Shown: one piece after another, positions 18,961-32,200 of the stretch
Position numbering within the stretch: position 1 is the first letter of the stretch
How the letters are laid out: each line of letters opens with the position of its first letter
From: Prorocentrum cordatum
Lineage: Eukaryota > Sar > Dinophyceae > Prorocentrales > Prorocentraceae
Length of the DNA: 64,000 nucleotides
Assembly (NCBI GenBank): GCA_963575745.1
Contig: CAUYUJ010006335.1
Location: 951,262-1,015,261 of the forward strand
Direction of reading: 5' to 3'
The notes under the pieces: generated by a model
The model's database searches: none
Seen by the model: only the letters and a program-made list of their open reading frames with translations
Told to the model about the DNA's origin: nothing
Translations under genes and position numbers: made by a program

Positions 18961-20057
18961 CTGGGCTGCTGCGCTGGTCGGCGAAAGTCCTCTGACGTAC
19001 ACTGCCTCGCGTTTGTCCCACTGACTTCCCGATTGGCATCGCCTCCAGTTCGGTCGTGCCCTCGTTCGCCACCCCTTCCTGCTCGTGCTGCTCCCCTCCC
19101 TCCCTCCCTGCCTCCCCTCTCCATCCCCACCTCGCCCTCTCTCGCCCTGTTCGTTCCTCCCCTCCGCTCCCCTCCCCGTCCGCTCCATTCTCCCCCCATT
19201 CCTACTCCCTCCCTCCTCGTCTCTGTCTTCTTGCCCGTCTCTGTCTCGACGCTTCTGCTGCCCATGTCTCGCGTTCCCTCCCTCGCTGACCCTCTCGCTC
19301 CGCCTGCCCTGCCTCCGCTGTGCCCTCGCGCTGCGGACGGCGCGTGCCACATCTGATGGCAGCAGCAGGCAGCGCGGTGTTTTCCGCGCAGGTCGGCATC
19401 GAGCGGCGACGGTAGGACGGTGAGGGAGCTAGGCGACGCCAGCACAATCCCTTCTCTTTGCACGCTCGGTTTTCTTCCGCCTCGCTTGCCTTGCATCCTC
19501 CTTTCCACTCCCCCTCTTCTCACTCCGTCGCCGTTCGCCCTAGGTCTTCGCCTCCTCTATCAATATTTGCTCGCGCCTGCCCGGTGCATCCTTCATCGCC
19601 TCTTCCCTCTTCCCTGTTTCCAGTCTGCTTGCGTTCCCCCTCCCTCTTCGATCCTTTCCGGCCTCTCTCCCAGTCGTTTGTTCTCCTGCGCCGCGAGCAA
19701 TTCCTACCCGCCCCTGGTGACAATCATTTGATTTCGTCCTTACGACTGGCCCCTATTGCACTGTGATGAGCAATCTGCGGGAGATGCTGACATTTAGGCA
19801 AGCTGCAAGACGCGTACACGGTTGCGCATGTTGCCGCCCCCACAATTGGGATTTGCAGCCTCTCACCTTGATTAGCTCATTAGCTTGGGGGGGTTGGGGA
19901 TATTATTTTTGGACCACTCTGCTGTGCTGGAGAGCCCGCCCTCATACGAGGATGTGGAGATGGCCGCGCACGAGGATGTGGACATGGCTTCTTCCAAGGA
20001 CTGGTTCATCTCGGTTGCTTTTTCGCCGCGCAGCTGCAGCAATTCATGAAGTTTTCG
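18961..20057. other. No recognisable gene; includes polypyrimidine tract 19075-19250
   Basis: CT-rich in the first half and mixed afterwards. No domain-bearing frame on either strand. Confidence 0.5.
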
Positions 20058-20873
20058 AAGACGCCTACGGCGAATCACCGCCTCCCCCTGCCTTTTTGGA
20101 AGCGCCTATGCGGCCGAACGTTGAGGCCAGACCTGCCAAGCTATTGGACAACGTGTTCCCCGAATCGGTTTGGAAAGCCTTCGGGAAACACGTGGGCATC
20201 TTGAAGGTCATCTTGGCCGTCTTGAGGCCATTTTGACCCTTTCGGGCCTTCTTCGAGGACGTCTTGGAGGACTCTTGGACCGTCTTGGAGGCCATCTTGA
20301 GCGTTTTGGAGACCTCTTGGGCCGTCTTGGGGGCCTCTTGGGACCGTCTTGGGGGCCTCTTGGGCCGTCATGGGGCCATCTTGGAGGCCTCGTGGATGCT
20401 CTGGGGGCGATCTTGGGGGCCTCTTGAGCCGTCTTGGACAGAGGGAAGGCTTAAAAGAAACATATGTCAAAATCATAGAAAAACCAATGGAAAATCAATG
20501 ATGTTGGCCTCTTCGGGCTCTCCTGGGGGACCTCTTGGCGCCCTCTTGGGCCATTTTGAGGCCATCTTGGAGCCATCTTGGCCCGTTTTGAGGCTTGGAC
20601 GATTTAGAAGGCATCCTGGTCCCTCTTGGGCCGTCTTGGAGGCCATCTTGGACCATCTTGGGCGAACTTGGAGACCATCCTGGGCCATCCTGGCCGTCTT
20701 GGAGGCCATCTTGGGCCAACTTGGGGCAACAAAGGCATCGACGGATGCGTTTTGAGATCCTTCCCGGGACCCCGGCGGGACGCGCATGAGCCCCAGGGGG
20801 AGATCTTTTGGAAAAGAACCAAAACCAAAACCGATATCTTCGAGCACGCCAAGCACCCTTGCGATGAATCGAC

Positions 20874-20921
20874 AGGGGGCGGCGGATCGAAGACGCCTAC
20901 GGCGAATCACCGCCGCCCCCT
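20874..20921. repeat. Array hairpin AGGGGGCGGCGG / CCGCCGCCCCCT, copy 1
   Basis: Perfect 12 bp arms (20874-20885 and 20910-20921) around a loop containing GAAGACGCCTACGGCGAATC. Copies follow at 22411-22458 and, with one changed base, at 23996-24043. Confidence 0.88.
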
Positions 20922-22410
20922 GCCTTTTTGGAAGCGCCTATGTGGCCGAAGGTTGTGGCCAGAGGCCTGCCAAGCTATCGGACCATGTGTTCCCCGAATC
21001 GGTTTGGAAAGCCTTCGGGGAACACGTGGGCATCTTGAAGGTCATCTTGGCCGTCTGGAGGCCATTCTGACCCTTTCGGGCCTTCTTGGAGCACGCCTTG
21101 GAGGGCTCTTGGGCCGTCGTTGAGGCTATCTTGAGCGTCTTGGAGACCTCTCGGGCCGTCTTGGGGGCCTCTTGGGGCCGTGTCTTGGGCCTCTTGGGCG
21201 ATCTTTGTGGGCACTTGGGCCGTCTCGGGCCGTCGGAAGGCATAACAAAAAGCAAATGCCACAATCCTTCAAGAACCCATGCCAAATCAATGATTTTGGC
21301 CTTTTCGGGCCTTCCTGGCGGCCCGCTTGGAGACCTCTTGGGCCGTCTTGGGCCATCTTAGAGCCATGTTCGGCCGTCTTGGTGGGCTCCTGGTCCGTCT
21401 GACGCCGTCGGAAGCCGTTTGGGGGGCCTCTATGGGCCGACTTGGGGCCCTCTTGGAATGCTCCAGGGCCGTCTTGGAGGCCATCTTGAGCGTCTGAAAG
21501 GCCTCCTGTGCCGTCTTGGAGGCCGTCTTGGGGCCCTCTTGGGCCGCTCTGGGGCCATCTTGGAGGCCTCTTGGGCGATCTTTCGGCGATCTTTGGGGGC
21601 TCTTGGGCCGTCTCGGGCCGTCGGAAGGCCGAAAAGAAGCACATGTCAAAATCTGTCAAATACCTTAAGGAAATCAATGTTTTGGGCCTCTTCTGGCCTT
21701 CCTGGAGGCCCTCTTGGGGGCCGCTTGATCCGTCTTGGGTCAGCCTTGAGCCAACTTCGGCCATCCTGGTGGGTTCCTGGCACGTCTGACGCCGTCGGGA
21801 GCCGTCTTGGGGCGCTCTTTGGGCGCTTCGGGGCCGTCTTGGAGGCCATCTTGGGCGTCTTGGAGGCCCTCTTGGGCGTGTTAGAGGCCTCTTGGGCCGT
21901 CTTGGGGCCCTCTTGGGGCCGTCTTGGAGGCCACTTGGGCCGCCTGGGGCCCTCTTGGGGGCCTCTTGGGCGATCTTGGGGGCCTCTTGGGCCGTCTTGA
22001 GCCGTCGGAATGCCGAGAAGAAGCAAATCCCCAAATCCTTCCAGAACCTAGGGAGAATCAATGATTTTGGCCTCTTCGGGCCCTCCTGGAGGACCTCTTG
22101 GAGGCCTCTTGGAGGCCTCTGGGGGGCCTCTTGGGCCGTCTTGGACTCTCTTGGGCCGTCTTGGAGGCCATCTTGGCCGTCTTGGAGGCATCTTGAGGGT
22201 CATCTTGGACCATCTTGGAGGCCATCTTGGGCCAACGTGGCCATCTTGGCACCATCTTGAGCCATCTTGGAGGATTTGTTTCCGGATTGAGCGCCTTTCC
22301 GGGTGGCTTGCGGGACGTGCCGGAGCCCCAGGGGGAGTTTTTTCGGAAAAAGAACCAAAACCAAAACCAGAGAGGGTCCAGCACGCCAGGCACCCCTGTG
22401 ATGAATCGAC

Positions 22411-22458
22411 AGGGGGCGGCGGATCGAAGACGCCTACGGCGAATCACCGCCGCCCCCT
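22411..22458. repeat. Array hairpin, copy 2
   Basis: Same 12 bp arms and loop as copy 1, 1537 bp downstream of it. Confidence 0.88.
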
Positions 22459-23995
22459 GCTGCCTTTTTGGAAGAGCCTGTGTGGCCGAAGGTTTCGGCC
22501 AGAGGCCTGCCAAGCTATCGGACCATGTGTTCCCCGCATCGGTTTGGAAAGCCTTCGGGGAACACGTGGGCATCTTGACGGTCATCTTGGCCGTCTGGAG
22601 GCCATTCTGACCCTTTCGGGCCTTCTTGGAGGACGTCTTGGAGGGCTCTTGGACCGTCTTGGAGGCCACCTTGAGCGTCTTGGAGACCTCTTGGGCCGTC
22701 TTGGGGGCCTCTTGGGGCCGTGTCTTGGGCCTCTTGGGCGATCTGTGTGGGCACTTGGGCCGCCTCGGGCCGTCGGAAGGCGGAACAAAAAGCAAATGCC
22801 ACAATCCGTCAAAAAACCAATGGCAAATCAATGATTTTGGCTTTTTCGGGTCTTCCTGGAGACCCTCTTGGAGACCTTTTGGGCCGTCTTGGGCCATCTT
22901 AATTAGGGCCATGTTCGGCCGTCTTGGTGGGCTCCTGGTCCGTCTGACGCCGTCGGAAGCCGTTTGGGGGGCCTCTATGGGCCGACTTGGGGCCCTCTTG
23001 GGCCGTCTTGGAGGCCATCTTGGGCGTCTGAAAGGCCTTCCGTGCTGTCTTGGGACCGTTCTGGGGCCATCTTGGAGCCCTCTTGGGCCGTTCTGGGGCC
23101 ATCTTGGAGGCCTCGTGGGCGACCTTTCGGCGATCTTTGGGAGCTCTCAGGCCGTCTCGGGCCGTCGGAAGGCCGAAAAGAAGGATACGTCAAAATCAGT
23201 CGAATACCTTAGGAAAATCAATGTTTTTGGCCTCCTCTGGCCTTCCTGGAGGCCCTATTGGGGGCCTCTTGGGCCGTCTTGGGCCAGCTTCGAGCCAACT
23301 TCGGCCATCTTGGTGGGTTCCTGGCTCGTCTGACGCCGTCGGGAGCCGTCTTGGGGGCCTTTCTGGGCCAACGGGGGACCCTCTTGGGGCGCTTCGGGGC
23401 CGTCTTGGATGCCATCTTGGGTGTCTTGGAGGCCATCTTGGGCGTGTTGGAGGCCTCTTGGGCCGTCTTGGGGCCCTCTTGGGGCCATCTTGGGGGCCAC
23501 TTGGGCCGTCATGGGGCCCTCTTGGGGGCCTCTTTGGCGATCTTGGGGGCCTCTTGGGCCGTCTTGAGCCGTCGGAATGCATAGAAGAAGCAAACCCCCA
23601 AATCCTTCCAAAACCTTTGGAAAATCAATGATTTTGGCCTCTTCGGGCCCTCGAGGAGGACCTCTTGGAGGCCTCTTGGGCCGTCTTGGAGACCTCTGGG
23701 GGGCCTCTTGGGCTGTTTTGGGCCGTCTTGGACTCTCTTGGGCCGTCTTGGAGGCCATCTTGGACCATCTTGGGCGGACTTGGAGGCCATCTTGGACAAT
23801 TTTCGAGGCCATCCTGGGCCAACGTGGCCATCTTGGCGCCATCTTGAGCCAGCTTGGAGGATTTTTTTCCGGTTTGAGCGCCTTTCCGGGTGGCCGGCGG
23901 GACGTGCCGGAGCCCCAGGGGGATTTCTTTTAGAAAAGAACCAAAACCAAAACCGAGAGGGTCCAGCACGCCAGGCACCCCTGCGATGAATCGAC

Positions 23996-24043
23996 AGGGG
24001 GAGGCGGATCGAAGACGCCTACGGCGAATCACCGCCGCCCCCT
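23996..24043. repeat. Array hairpin, copy 3
   Basis: Left arm AGGGGGAGGCGG has one mismatch to the right arm; located 1585 bp after copy 2. Confidence 0.85.
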
Positions 24044-25248
24044 GCCTTTGTGGAAGCGCCTATGTGGCCGAACGTTGAGGCCAGACCTGCCAAGCCATCG
24101 GACCATGTGTTCCCCGAATCGGTTTGGAAAGCCTTCGGGGAACACGTGGGCGTCTTGATGGTCATCGTCGCCGTCTTGGAGGCCTCTTGGGCGATCTTTC
24201 GGCGATCTTTGGGGGCTCTTGGGCCGTCTCGGGCCGTCGGAAGGCCGAAAGAAGGGAAATGCCCAAATCCATCAAAAACCTTTGGGAAAATCAGTGATTT
24301 TGGCATCTTTTGGCCTTCCTGGAGGCCCTCTTGGGGGCCTCTTGGGCCCTTTTGGGCCAGCTTCGAGCCAACTTCGGCCATCTTGGTGGGTTCCTGGCAC
24401 GTCTGACGCCGTCGGGAGCCGTTTTGGGGGCCTTTCTGGGCCAACGGGGGACCCTCTTGGGGCGCTCCAGGGCCGTCTTGGAGGCCATCTTGGGCGTCTT
24501 GGAGGCCATCTTGGGCGTGTTGGAGGCCTCTTGGGCCGTCTTGGGGCCCTCTAGGGGCCATCTTGGAGGCCACTTGGGCCATCATGGGGCTCTCTTGGGG
24601 GCCTCTTGGGCGATCTTGGGGGCTTCTTGGGCCGTCTTGAGCCGTCGGAGAGCCGAAAAGGCGCAAATGCCAAAATCCTTCAAAAACCAATGGAAAATCA
24701 ATGATTTTGGCCTCTTCGGACTCTCCTGGAGGACCTCTTGGAGGCCTCTTGGGCCGTCTGGGAGGCCTCTGGGGGGCCTCTTGGGCCGTCTTGGGCCGTC
24801 TTGGACTCTCTTGGGCCGTTTTGGAGGCCGTCTTGGACCATCTCGGGCGGACTTGGAGGCCATCTTGGGCCATCTTCGCGATGTTTTGAGGATGTCCCGA
24901 GCGAAACGGCCGTTTTTGGGCACGGTGGCGGGACGGGCCGGAGCCCACTGGAGAGTTCTTTTGGAAAAAGAACCAAAACCAAAAATTAACAGCTCATCCA
25001 GCACGCCGTGCACCCCTGCAAGCAGGGGGCGGCGGATCCAGCTGCTTGCGGCAAGTCCCGCCACCGTGCCAACCCAGCAATCTGGGTGGCGATAGTTCCA
25101 GGGTGCATGGGAGGTCGTCACGTGTAACACCTCGTGTCTCAAGGCTTGGGAGAGCCATGATGAGGATGACGAGACTATATGGATGGTGGGGGTGATGACG
25201 ATGACAATAAAATATTCTGATTGTAATCAAGCTGCTGCAGCTGCTGCT

Positions 25249-25255
25249 CTTGATA

Positions 25256-25306
<51 letters not shown>

Positions 25307-25950
25307 CTGATGCTGATGCTGATGCTGATGCTGATGCTGATGCTGATGCTGATGCTGATGCTGATGCTGCTGATGCTGATGCTGATGCTGATGATCATGA
25401 TGATGATGGTGATGATGATGATGATGCTGATAATCATGATGAGGATTAGGACTATGATGAGGATGATGATGCTGACGCTGACGATGAGCATGACGAGGAT
25501 GTTGATGGTGATGGTGATGGCTATGATAATGCTGAGGATGATGATGATGATGATGTTGCTGATGATGCTGCTGATGGTGATGATGATGGTAGTGGTGATA
25601 CTGCCGATGATCATGCATATGATGAGATTGCTGATGCTGATGCTGATGCTGATGGTGAGGATGATCGTGAGGAAACTGATGGTGACTGTGGTAGTGGAGG
25701 TTGTAATGATGGTGATGATGATGACGGTGATGATGATGAGGATTATGTTGATGACGATTATGATGATGATCATGATGATGATATTGGTGTTGCTGCTGAT
25801 GATGCTGGCGATGATGGCGGTGATGATGGCGGTGATGATGATGCTGTTGTTGATGATGACGATGCTGATGACGATGATGCTGATGATGACGATGATAATG
25901 ATGATGAAGACGATGATGAGGATGATGACGACGATACTGATAATGGTGGC

Positions 25951-25984
<34 letters not shown>

Positions 25985-26277
25985 CTGATGGTGCTGATGA
26001 GTCTGACGAGTCTGATGCTGATGAGGATGATGATGATGATGGTGATGATGCTGAGGACGACGCTGATACGGATGATGAGGATGATGATGATGATGGTGCT
26101 GATACGGACGATGATACGATGATGATGCTGATGATACTGTTGATGCTGATGATGATGATGATGATGATGATGGTGCGATGATGGTGATGCTCATGATCAT
26201 GATGCTGATGATGGTGCTGATCATGATGCTGAGGATGCTGATGATGATGAGGATGAGGGTTACACTGACGATGAGAC

Positions 26278-26308
<31 letters not shown>

Positions 26309-26353
26309 CTGATCATGATGATGAAGCTGATGATGATGCTGATGATTATGATT

Positions 26354-26392
<39 letters not shown>

Positions 26393-26520
26393 ATTATGGT
26401 GTGATGGTGATGCTGATGGTGCTGATACTGATGATGCTGTTGCTGATGATGATGCTGATACTGATGATGCTTATGATGGTGATGATGGTGCTAATGGTGA
26501 TGACGACGATAATGCTGATG
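25249..26520. repeat. GAT/GCT trinucleotide repeat, 1.27 kb
   Basis: GATGATGAT and GATGCTGAT units kept almost in triplet phase for 1.27 kb. A pure (GAT)16 block and an alternating (GATGCT) block lie at the start. Plus-strand frames give Asp/Ala or Met/Leu runs and minus-strand frames give His/Gln or Ile/Ser runs of 290-350 codons. None is believed to be a gene. Confidence 0.95.
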
Positions 26521-26935
26521 CTGGTGAAACTCGTTTGGGCCATCTTGGTGCTGCCTTGGTCTCAGGGGTAGTCTTGGGGGTCCCTTCGGGCCCTCTTACG
26601 CCGGCTTGGGGTTCTCTTGGGCCGCCCGTCTTGGGGCCCTCTTGATCGTATAGTGGGTGTCTGGGGGGCGACGTGGGGCCTTTTTGATGCCGTCTTTGGC
26701 CGTCGAAGCGCCTTCTCAGGCTGTTTTGGGTCCCACGGGCGGGCCTGCGAAGATCATTCAACCTGAGGGAAATCATGACTTGTGGTTTCCTCGGGCCCTG
26801 TTGGAGGTCCTCTTGTGGCCCTTTTGGACCCTCTTGGAGGCATCTTGGGCCGTGTTGAAGCGGTATTCGGCCGCCTTGGGGCCATTTTGGGCCGTCTTCG
26901 AGGCATTTTGGGCCATCGTGGTGTCCTTGGTTGCC
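26521..26935. repeat. Diverged GCCNTCTTGG array remnant
   Basis: Words such as GGGCCATCTTGGTG, GGCCGCCCGTCTTGGGG and GGCATCTTGGGCC persist, including a spacer-like AACCTGAGGGAAATCATGAC at 26760. Confidence 0.7.
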
Positions 26936-28884
26936 TGCATGCGGGACGCAAGCAAGCATTACACCTGGTGCAGGAAACATGCAGGCGAAGAGGCACTGCT
27001 TTCGCCGGGCGGTGCGCGACGCACAAGGCCGCTCTGGATTGTTGGGAACTTGGTGTGGGCCACAACCGAAAAACAGTCGGGTCTTGTTCTTAGTGCGACC
27101 CTGCGAAGTCAAGGGCGCCCTTGTGCAAGTGTCATGGTTCATGTCCTCTGTATGTACGGATTGCGCTTTGCCTTCTGAAGAGGCTCGTGTCCTCTCAGGT
27201 GTCTTCTGCGAGTCCTGACTGTACCTCCTTTTTTGCTGTGGCCGCCGTGGTCTGGACGGCCTCCCGGGGCTTCCCAGTTTGTGGTGAAGGGCATTCTCGT
27301 TTGCACTGCACGCCTGCTGCGGTGGCAGTCGCAGGACGCATGCATGGCGCCTGCACCCGCACTGCCTGCGGGTCCATGTGGCCGAGTGCGGCCCAGCGCC
27401 AGGACTTCGAGGCAGCGGAGAAGAAGGAGTCGGGCATGCATGTGATGGTGCGCTGCCCAGATCCGCACCATCCCCGCCGGCACTGAGGACAGCAAACCCA
27501 CCCTTACCCCCAGCCAGGACCCCCGCTCCCAACTTCGATCGCCAGGTCGGGACTAGTGGTCCTGGCTAGGGGTGGGGGTGGGTTGTGCCGAGTTGGGAGG
27601 CGGGGGCGCAGCTCGTTCTGAGTTTACCCAAGAGGCTTACGCCATTTCGCCGACCCCCAGAGAAAGAGGGATAAGGAGGGAGAGAATGAATCGGACGACG
27701 ACGACGAGACGAGACGACGACAACGACACGACGATGACGGCGACAACGACGACGACGGTGACGGTGGAAGTAAGAAGGAGGAGAAGGCGGACGACGACGA
27801 CGACGACGGGAAGGTTTTCGATGCTCTGGGGGCCTTGTCGAGGTCTCTCTCGTTCAGCCTCTTTAGGTCAAGTGGGTCCGTCGGGGGTCGCCGCCGGGGC
27901 CTCCTTTATTCCAAGTTGGTCGCGGCAGGCTCTTGCGGGAGAGGGTGCGGGAGGGAGCCAGCTCACGATCTTGACAAGTATACATGTTTATTGCGACCCT
28001 TTGAAGGCGTTTTGCGGGTGGTTTGATGTTTATATGTTTCTGTTGCCGAAGTGTTTCTCGCGCGCGTGGGCCTCTCTGGTGTCTTCAATTTATTTCGCGC
28101 TTTGCTCCGATTCTCTACAGTGTATCTCGTCTCACACCTCGCGGGGGTGTCGACTTCTTGCGACAGCCCATTGACCTTGATCTGCCTTACGATAGGCCTG
28201 CGTCGCCAGTTCGTTGCTGTTTGCGCCAACCAGCTGCATGGGAAGTCGGTCTTGGTTCAGAGCGCATGTGATTCTTTGTTTCCCTTCACACGGCTTGCGA
28301 ATTAGGGATCTCTTTTCAGCAAAGACATTAGGTCGTATACCAGCATCGCGCAACACATCATGGCACGCAGACAGTCCGTAGCATGGTTTTCACAGCATAG
28401 ATGGCCTGGCTCGGCGTAGCAAGCCATGGCATATCGTATCGTTGAATCGTCTAGTACTGTGTTGCATTTGCATAGTTTATCGGCCAGACAACTGTCTTTG
28501 ACTGCCACTCTTGGGGCCGCAGAGGTCCACAACAGCTTTTGCTGAGAGGGCGCCTGCTGGCCCTAGGAGGGTCGCGGGACATTCCAAAGAGCCCCCAGGA
28601 GCCTTGCAGTGGGCTCCCAGAGAGCCCCAGGGATCACTGGAGGGCCCGAGAAACGAGAACGCGAACGGACCCCAGGAGCGTCTTCCCATCTCGAGAGGCA
28701 GCTCCAGGACCACGCACACGCTCTCATCAAGTCTCCTGGAGGCCCCTTAGGAACACCAGAGGCCCCCCCAAAGAGGACTGAGAGGCTCCGGGTTGGAAAC
28801 ACGATGGGCTTGTTCTCCCACTTTCTCCTCTCTTTCGCCTCCCCTCGGTCTTCCTGTTCCTCCTCATCGTTCTCCTCATCTCCT
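26936..28884. other. No recognisable gene; (GAC)n at 27690-27810
   Basis: Frames on both strands are unrecognised. The GAC/ACG microsatellite lies at 27690-27810. From 28780 the sequence becomes TCC/CTC-rich (TCCTCATCGTTCTCCTCATC) up to the left end of YR-2. Confidence 0.5.
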
Positions 28885-28942
28885 TGCTCCTTCTTATCCC
28901 CATCGCGCCCGCTGATTGCAGTCGTCTGCAGCTTCTCGGCCC
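28885..28942 (+). repeat. YR-2 split direct repeat A1
   Basis: 58 bp starting TGCTCCTTCTTATCCCCATC and ending CTTCTCGGCCC; identical to A2. Confidence 0.95.
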
Positions 28943-29214
28943 GATAGCTGCCCCGCTCGCCCCCCACTCCCCTCCCCGCGCGCGCGCGGCCGGGGCGCCA
29001 GGGGCCCGCGGGGCCATCGCCGTTCAGGTTTCCTCGACACCTACGCGGCGATCGTCGACTCCGGGTTCGCCACCCCGCGCTGGCCCAAGTCGGTCGGGCC
29101 GGCGCCTGTGGCCCGTACGACGAGAGCGAGCGTCGGGGCCGACCGTCCGTTCTGAGCGGTGGTCGGTCGGGCAGGCGCGCCTTTCGGCACCCTGCCTGCC
29201 GTGGCCACTGGGCC

Positions 29215-32200
29215 TTGCTAGCACCGTCGCTGCTCGCTCTTCGGCGGGCGGTGCGGACAGGGCCCATGCCACGTCCTGCCGTTGGCAGGTCTCTCCAGCC
29301 TGCACCAGTCTGGTGGTCTTCGGCGCTCTCCACGCCGACTTCGGCGCAAAACTCCTCTCCCTCCTCCTTCGCCTTCTCCCCCTTGGCCTTTGGGGCGGCG
29401 GAGCAGGAGGCCCATCTGAGGAGAGGAGTAGGAGGGGGGCCTCACACGCCGCAGCGCCACGCCTTGCGCCGTGGCGCAGCGCCAGCCCTCGTCTCGGGCG
29501 TTCAAAGTGCCGCCGCGCCTGGGGTCTCAGCCGCCGCTTCTACGCAAGACTTTCAGCCGCCGCGACAGAGACGCCCGACGGAGGGCACAGTGGCCAAAGG
29601 CGCTCCGACGCGCCGCCCAAGGGCTTCAGCCGCCGCGCAAGCCATGCCCGCCATTCCTGCTGCCAGCGAACCCAATGCCAGCGTGTTCAACGCCGAAGCA
29701 CCAGAGGGGTGCCCTGCGAAGATAACTGCGCTCTTGGGAAGGGAAGTGGTGGACGAGGATCTCTCTTACCTCCCCCCAACTCCTTCTCCTTGCCTCTACT
29801 CCGCCACCTGGCTCACCTGTGCCGCTAGGCATGGCGACCACTTTGTGGGCCCCGCCTGCTCCACCGTGGGCGGGGGAGCGTCACTCGCGGGGCACACGGG
29901 CTTTGCCGCCGCCTCGGTTTCCTGGCCTTCGGCTGGAGGCATCGCCGCGGCCACTTCTGCCGACGATGCTGCTCGGACCGCCGGGGGCGGATACATTCGC
30001 GCACCTCCAGGCTTGGACCCGCTGCCTCCTGGGCCTCCGGTCAGGCAGATTGGGCCGCCTCCGGGCCTTGACGTCTTGGAGGTTGGTTCCCAGAGGCTCA
30101 GTGCGGCATGCCCGCGCCGTGGCGCGGCTGCGGCTTGGAGCCCCACGGTCGTCTATCAGGTCCGACCTGGGGCCACGGCGTCAGAGGCCGCGCTTCCTCT
30201 ACTGAGGACGCCGCCTCCGCCGCCACAGGGTCGCCCCTGGAGCGGTGCGTTGGCCCTGGTGGAGGCGGGGTGCTCCGTCGTCCCTCCTCGGGGTTCTTCG
30301 GCGGCCATGTCCGACTGCGGCCTTGACGGGGGTAGTCCCTCCTTTTCGAGGGCGGCGCCGCGGTGTGGCTCGAAAGGGGTTGGTATGCGCCCTGCCAGCG
30401 ATGCTGATACGGCCCCGCAGGGAGGGGCTCGTACCGCCCCCCCAGCCGCCACCGCAGTCCACCAGCCTGGCACCCCGCCGCGGAGCGGCCCCAGGGCCAC
30501 CTCGGCCTTACGCGCCGACCTCCACTTGTGGGACCTGCACACGGGCTCCGACACTCAGGGTGTGGATCCGCCGCCAGGCCTCTCCGGCTCCGAAGCAGGC
30601 TCACGGGTGCCGCCTTTGGTCGACCTCCGCGCGGCCCTTGCCTCGGATGGGGTGCAGCTGTTTAGCAGCGGGAGTATGCCGTGCACTGCGGCGTCGCCAC
30701 TTCTGTCCGAGCGCTTCACGGTCGCCGACGGTGACCGCGCGGCCAGCGGAACACCCCTGAGCGCGGACTGGCATCGTGTCTCCGGGGATTCGCCCTCCCA
30801 GGCCAGGCATCTGAGGCCACCGTCCGGAGTTGCCGTCCCAGAAGCGGATGTTCATGCGCCGCCGCCGCTCCACCGTAGCGCGGTTGGTCCCGCCTCACTT
30901 CGGGCGGGCGCTGCCCGTGGGCGCATGTGGTATGGTGAGCGCGCAGGGCTCCTGCCTTTCACTAACCTCGAGGGCGGTGTCGGCGCGCCAGCTGCCGGAG
31001 GGCCACCTCCCCAGTCAAGCGCCCGGGGCGCTTGCACTTGTAACGCAGCGGGCACTCAAGCAGCGGAGTCAACTCCAGGCCTCGTCGGCTCCGCCGCGGG
31101 CTCCTCGGGTGAAGGCGTCGCCGCAGCCGCAGCCATTCCAGCGCGGCCCCGACGCCTCTCGTGCGATCGGATCCAGGGCCTCGCCGCGTCGATCCCTGCT
31201 CGCGCTCGCGAGCGCCTGCTGGCCGACCCTCGTGGTCTGAGCTCTTCTCCGTCACCACTGGTAGGCATGCGCCCTTCCAGCGATGCTGTTACGGCCCCGC
31301 AGGGAGGGGTTCGTGCCGCCGGTGGGAAGTCAGGAGCGGGCTCGTCCACGGCGGCCGCGACGCCCCGGGATGCGGTCCCTGCGTTCTGCTCTGTCCGAGG
31401 GGCCGCTTTCGCCACGGGCTCCTCGGGCGAATGCGCCGCCGCAGCCGTTGCCACTCCAGCGCGGCCCCGACGCCTCTCGTGCGATCGGATCCAGGGCCTC
31501 GCCGCGTCGATCCCTGCTCGCGCTCGCGAGCGCCTGCGGGCCGACCCTCGTGGTCTGAGCCCTTCTCCGTCCCCACTGGTCGGCATGCGCCCCTCCAGCG
31601 ATGCTGTTACGGCCCCGCAGGGAGGGGTTCGTGCCGCCGGTGGGACGTCAGGAGCGGGCTCGTCCGCGGCGGCCGCGACTCCCCGGGATGCGGTCCCTGC
31701 GTTCCGCTCTGTCCGAGGGGCCGCTTTCGCCGCGGGCTCCTCGGATGAAGGCGTCGCCGCAGTCACTGCCACTCCAGCGCGGCCCCGACGCCGCTCGGCC
31801 TCCACCAACAGCGCTGCCGCACTCCCCGCCTTCAGGCTCCGACGAGTTCGTCGGGTCCGCACTCGGCGTGGAGGACGGCGGGGTCGTCGGGCCGTCGATG
31901 GTAGCTGCCGTGCCGCTCACGCTCCAGCCCATGCTGGTGCAGCTGCCTCGTCTTCGGACGCCCTTTCTGGTGCTTCAGAGGCCGCTTCTGGGGCCCCTGT
32001 CCAAGGGAGCCGCCGCTCGCGCTTCAATCGGAGCGTGCGCGAGGATGCGGCAGCAATGTTGCGCTTCGGAAGTGCACCGCCCGTTGTCGTGCCTCCTGCG
32101 GCTGGAGCCCCGCCACGGTTTTCAGCTTCAGCCGAAGCTGCGGGGGCCCCGTCGGTAGGCATGTGCTCTGCCGGCGATGCTGGTGCGGCCCCGCAGGAAG

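Larger units (their letters stand above)
20058..25080. repeat. Main GCCNTCTTGG(G) higher-order array
   Basis: About 5 kb of 10-11 bp units of GCC[G/A/T]TCTTGG(G), organised by a conserved AT-richer spacer (A-AATCCTTC-A-AAACC, then AAAATCAATGATTTTGGCCT). Its AATCAATG word falls near 21284, 21672, 22055, 22826, 23217, 23625, 24292 and 24695: steps of about 383-408 bp, one double step of 771 and one of 667. A longer period of about 1.54-1.59 kb is marked by a block with CCAGGGGGAG, AACCAAAACCAAAACCGAGA, a 12 bp-arm hairpin and the CGGACCATGTGTTCCCCG hairpin. Minus-strand frames of 284-311 codons within it are repeat artefacts. Confidence 0.92.

Noticed and set aside
20058-25080. CRISPR-like interpretation of regularly spaced repeats
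   Set aside because: Units are degenerate and contiguous with no unique spacers of constant length, and the context is eukaryotic.
25175-26224. His/Gln-rich minus-strand and Asp/Ala- or Met-rich plus-strand frames
   Set aside because: Artefacts of the GAT/GCT triplet repeat.
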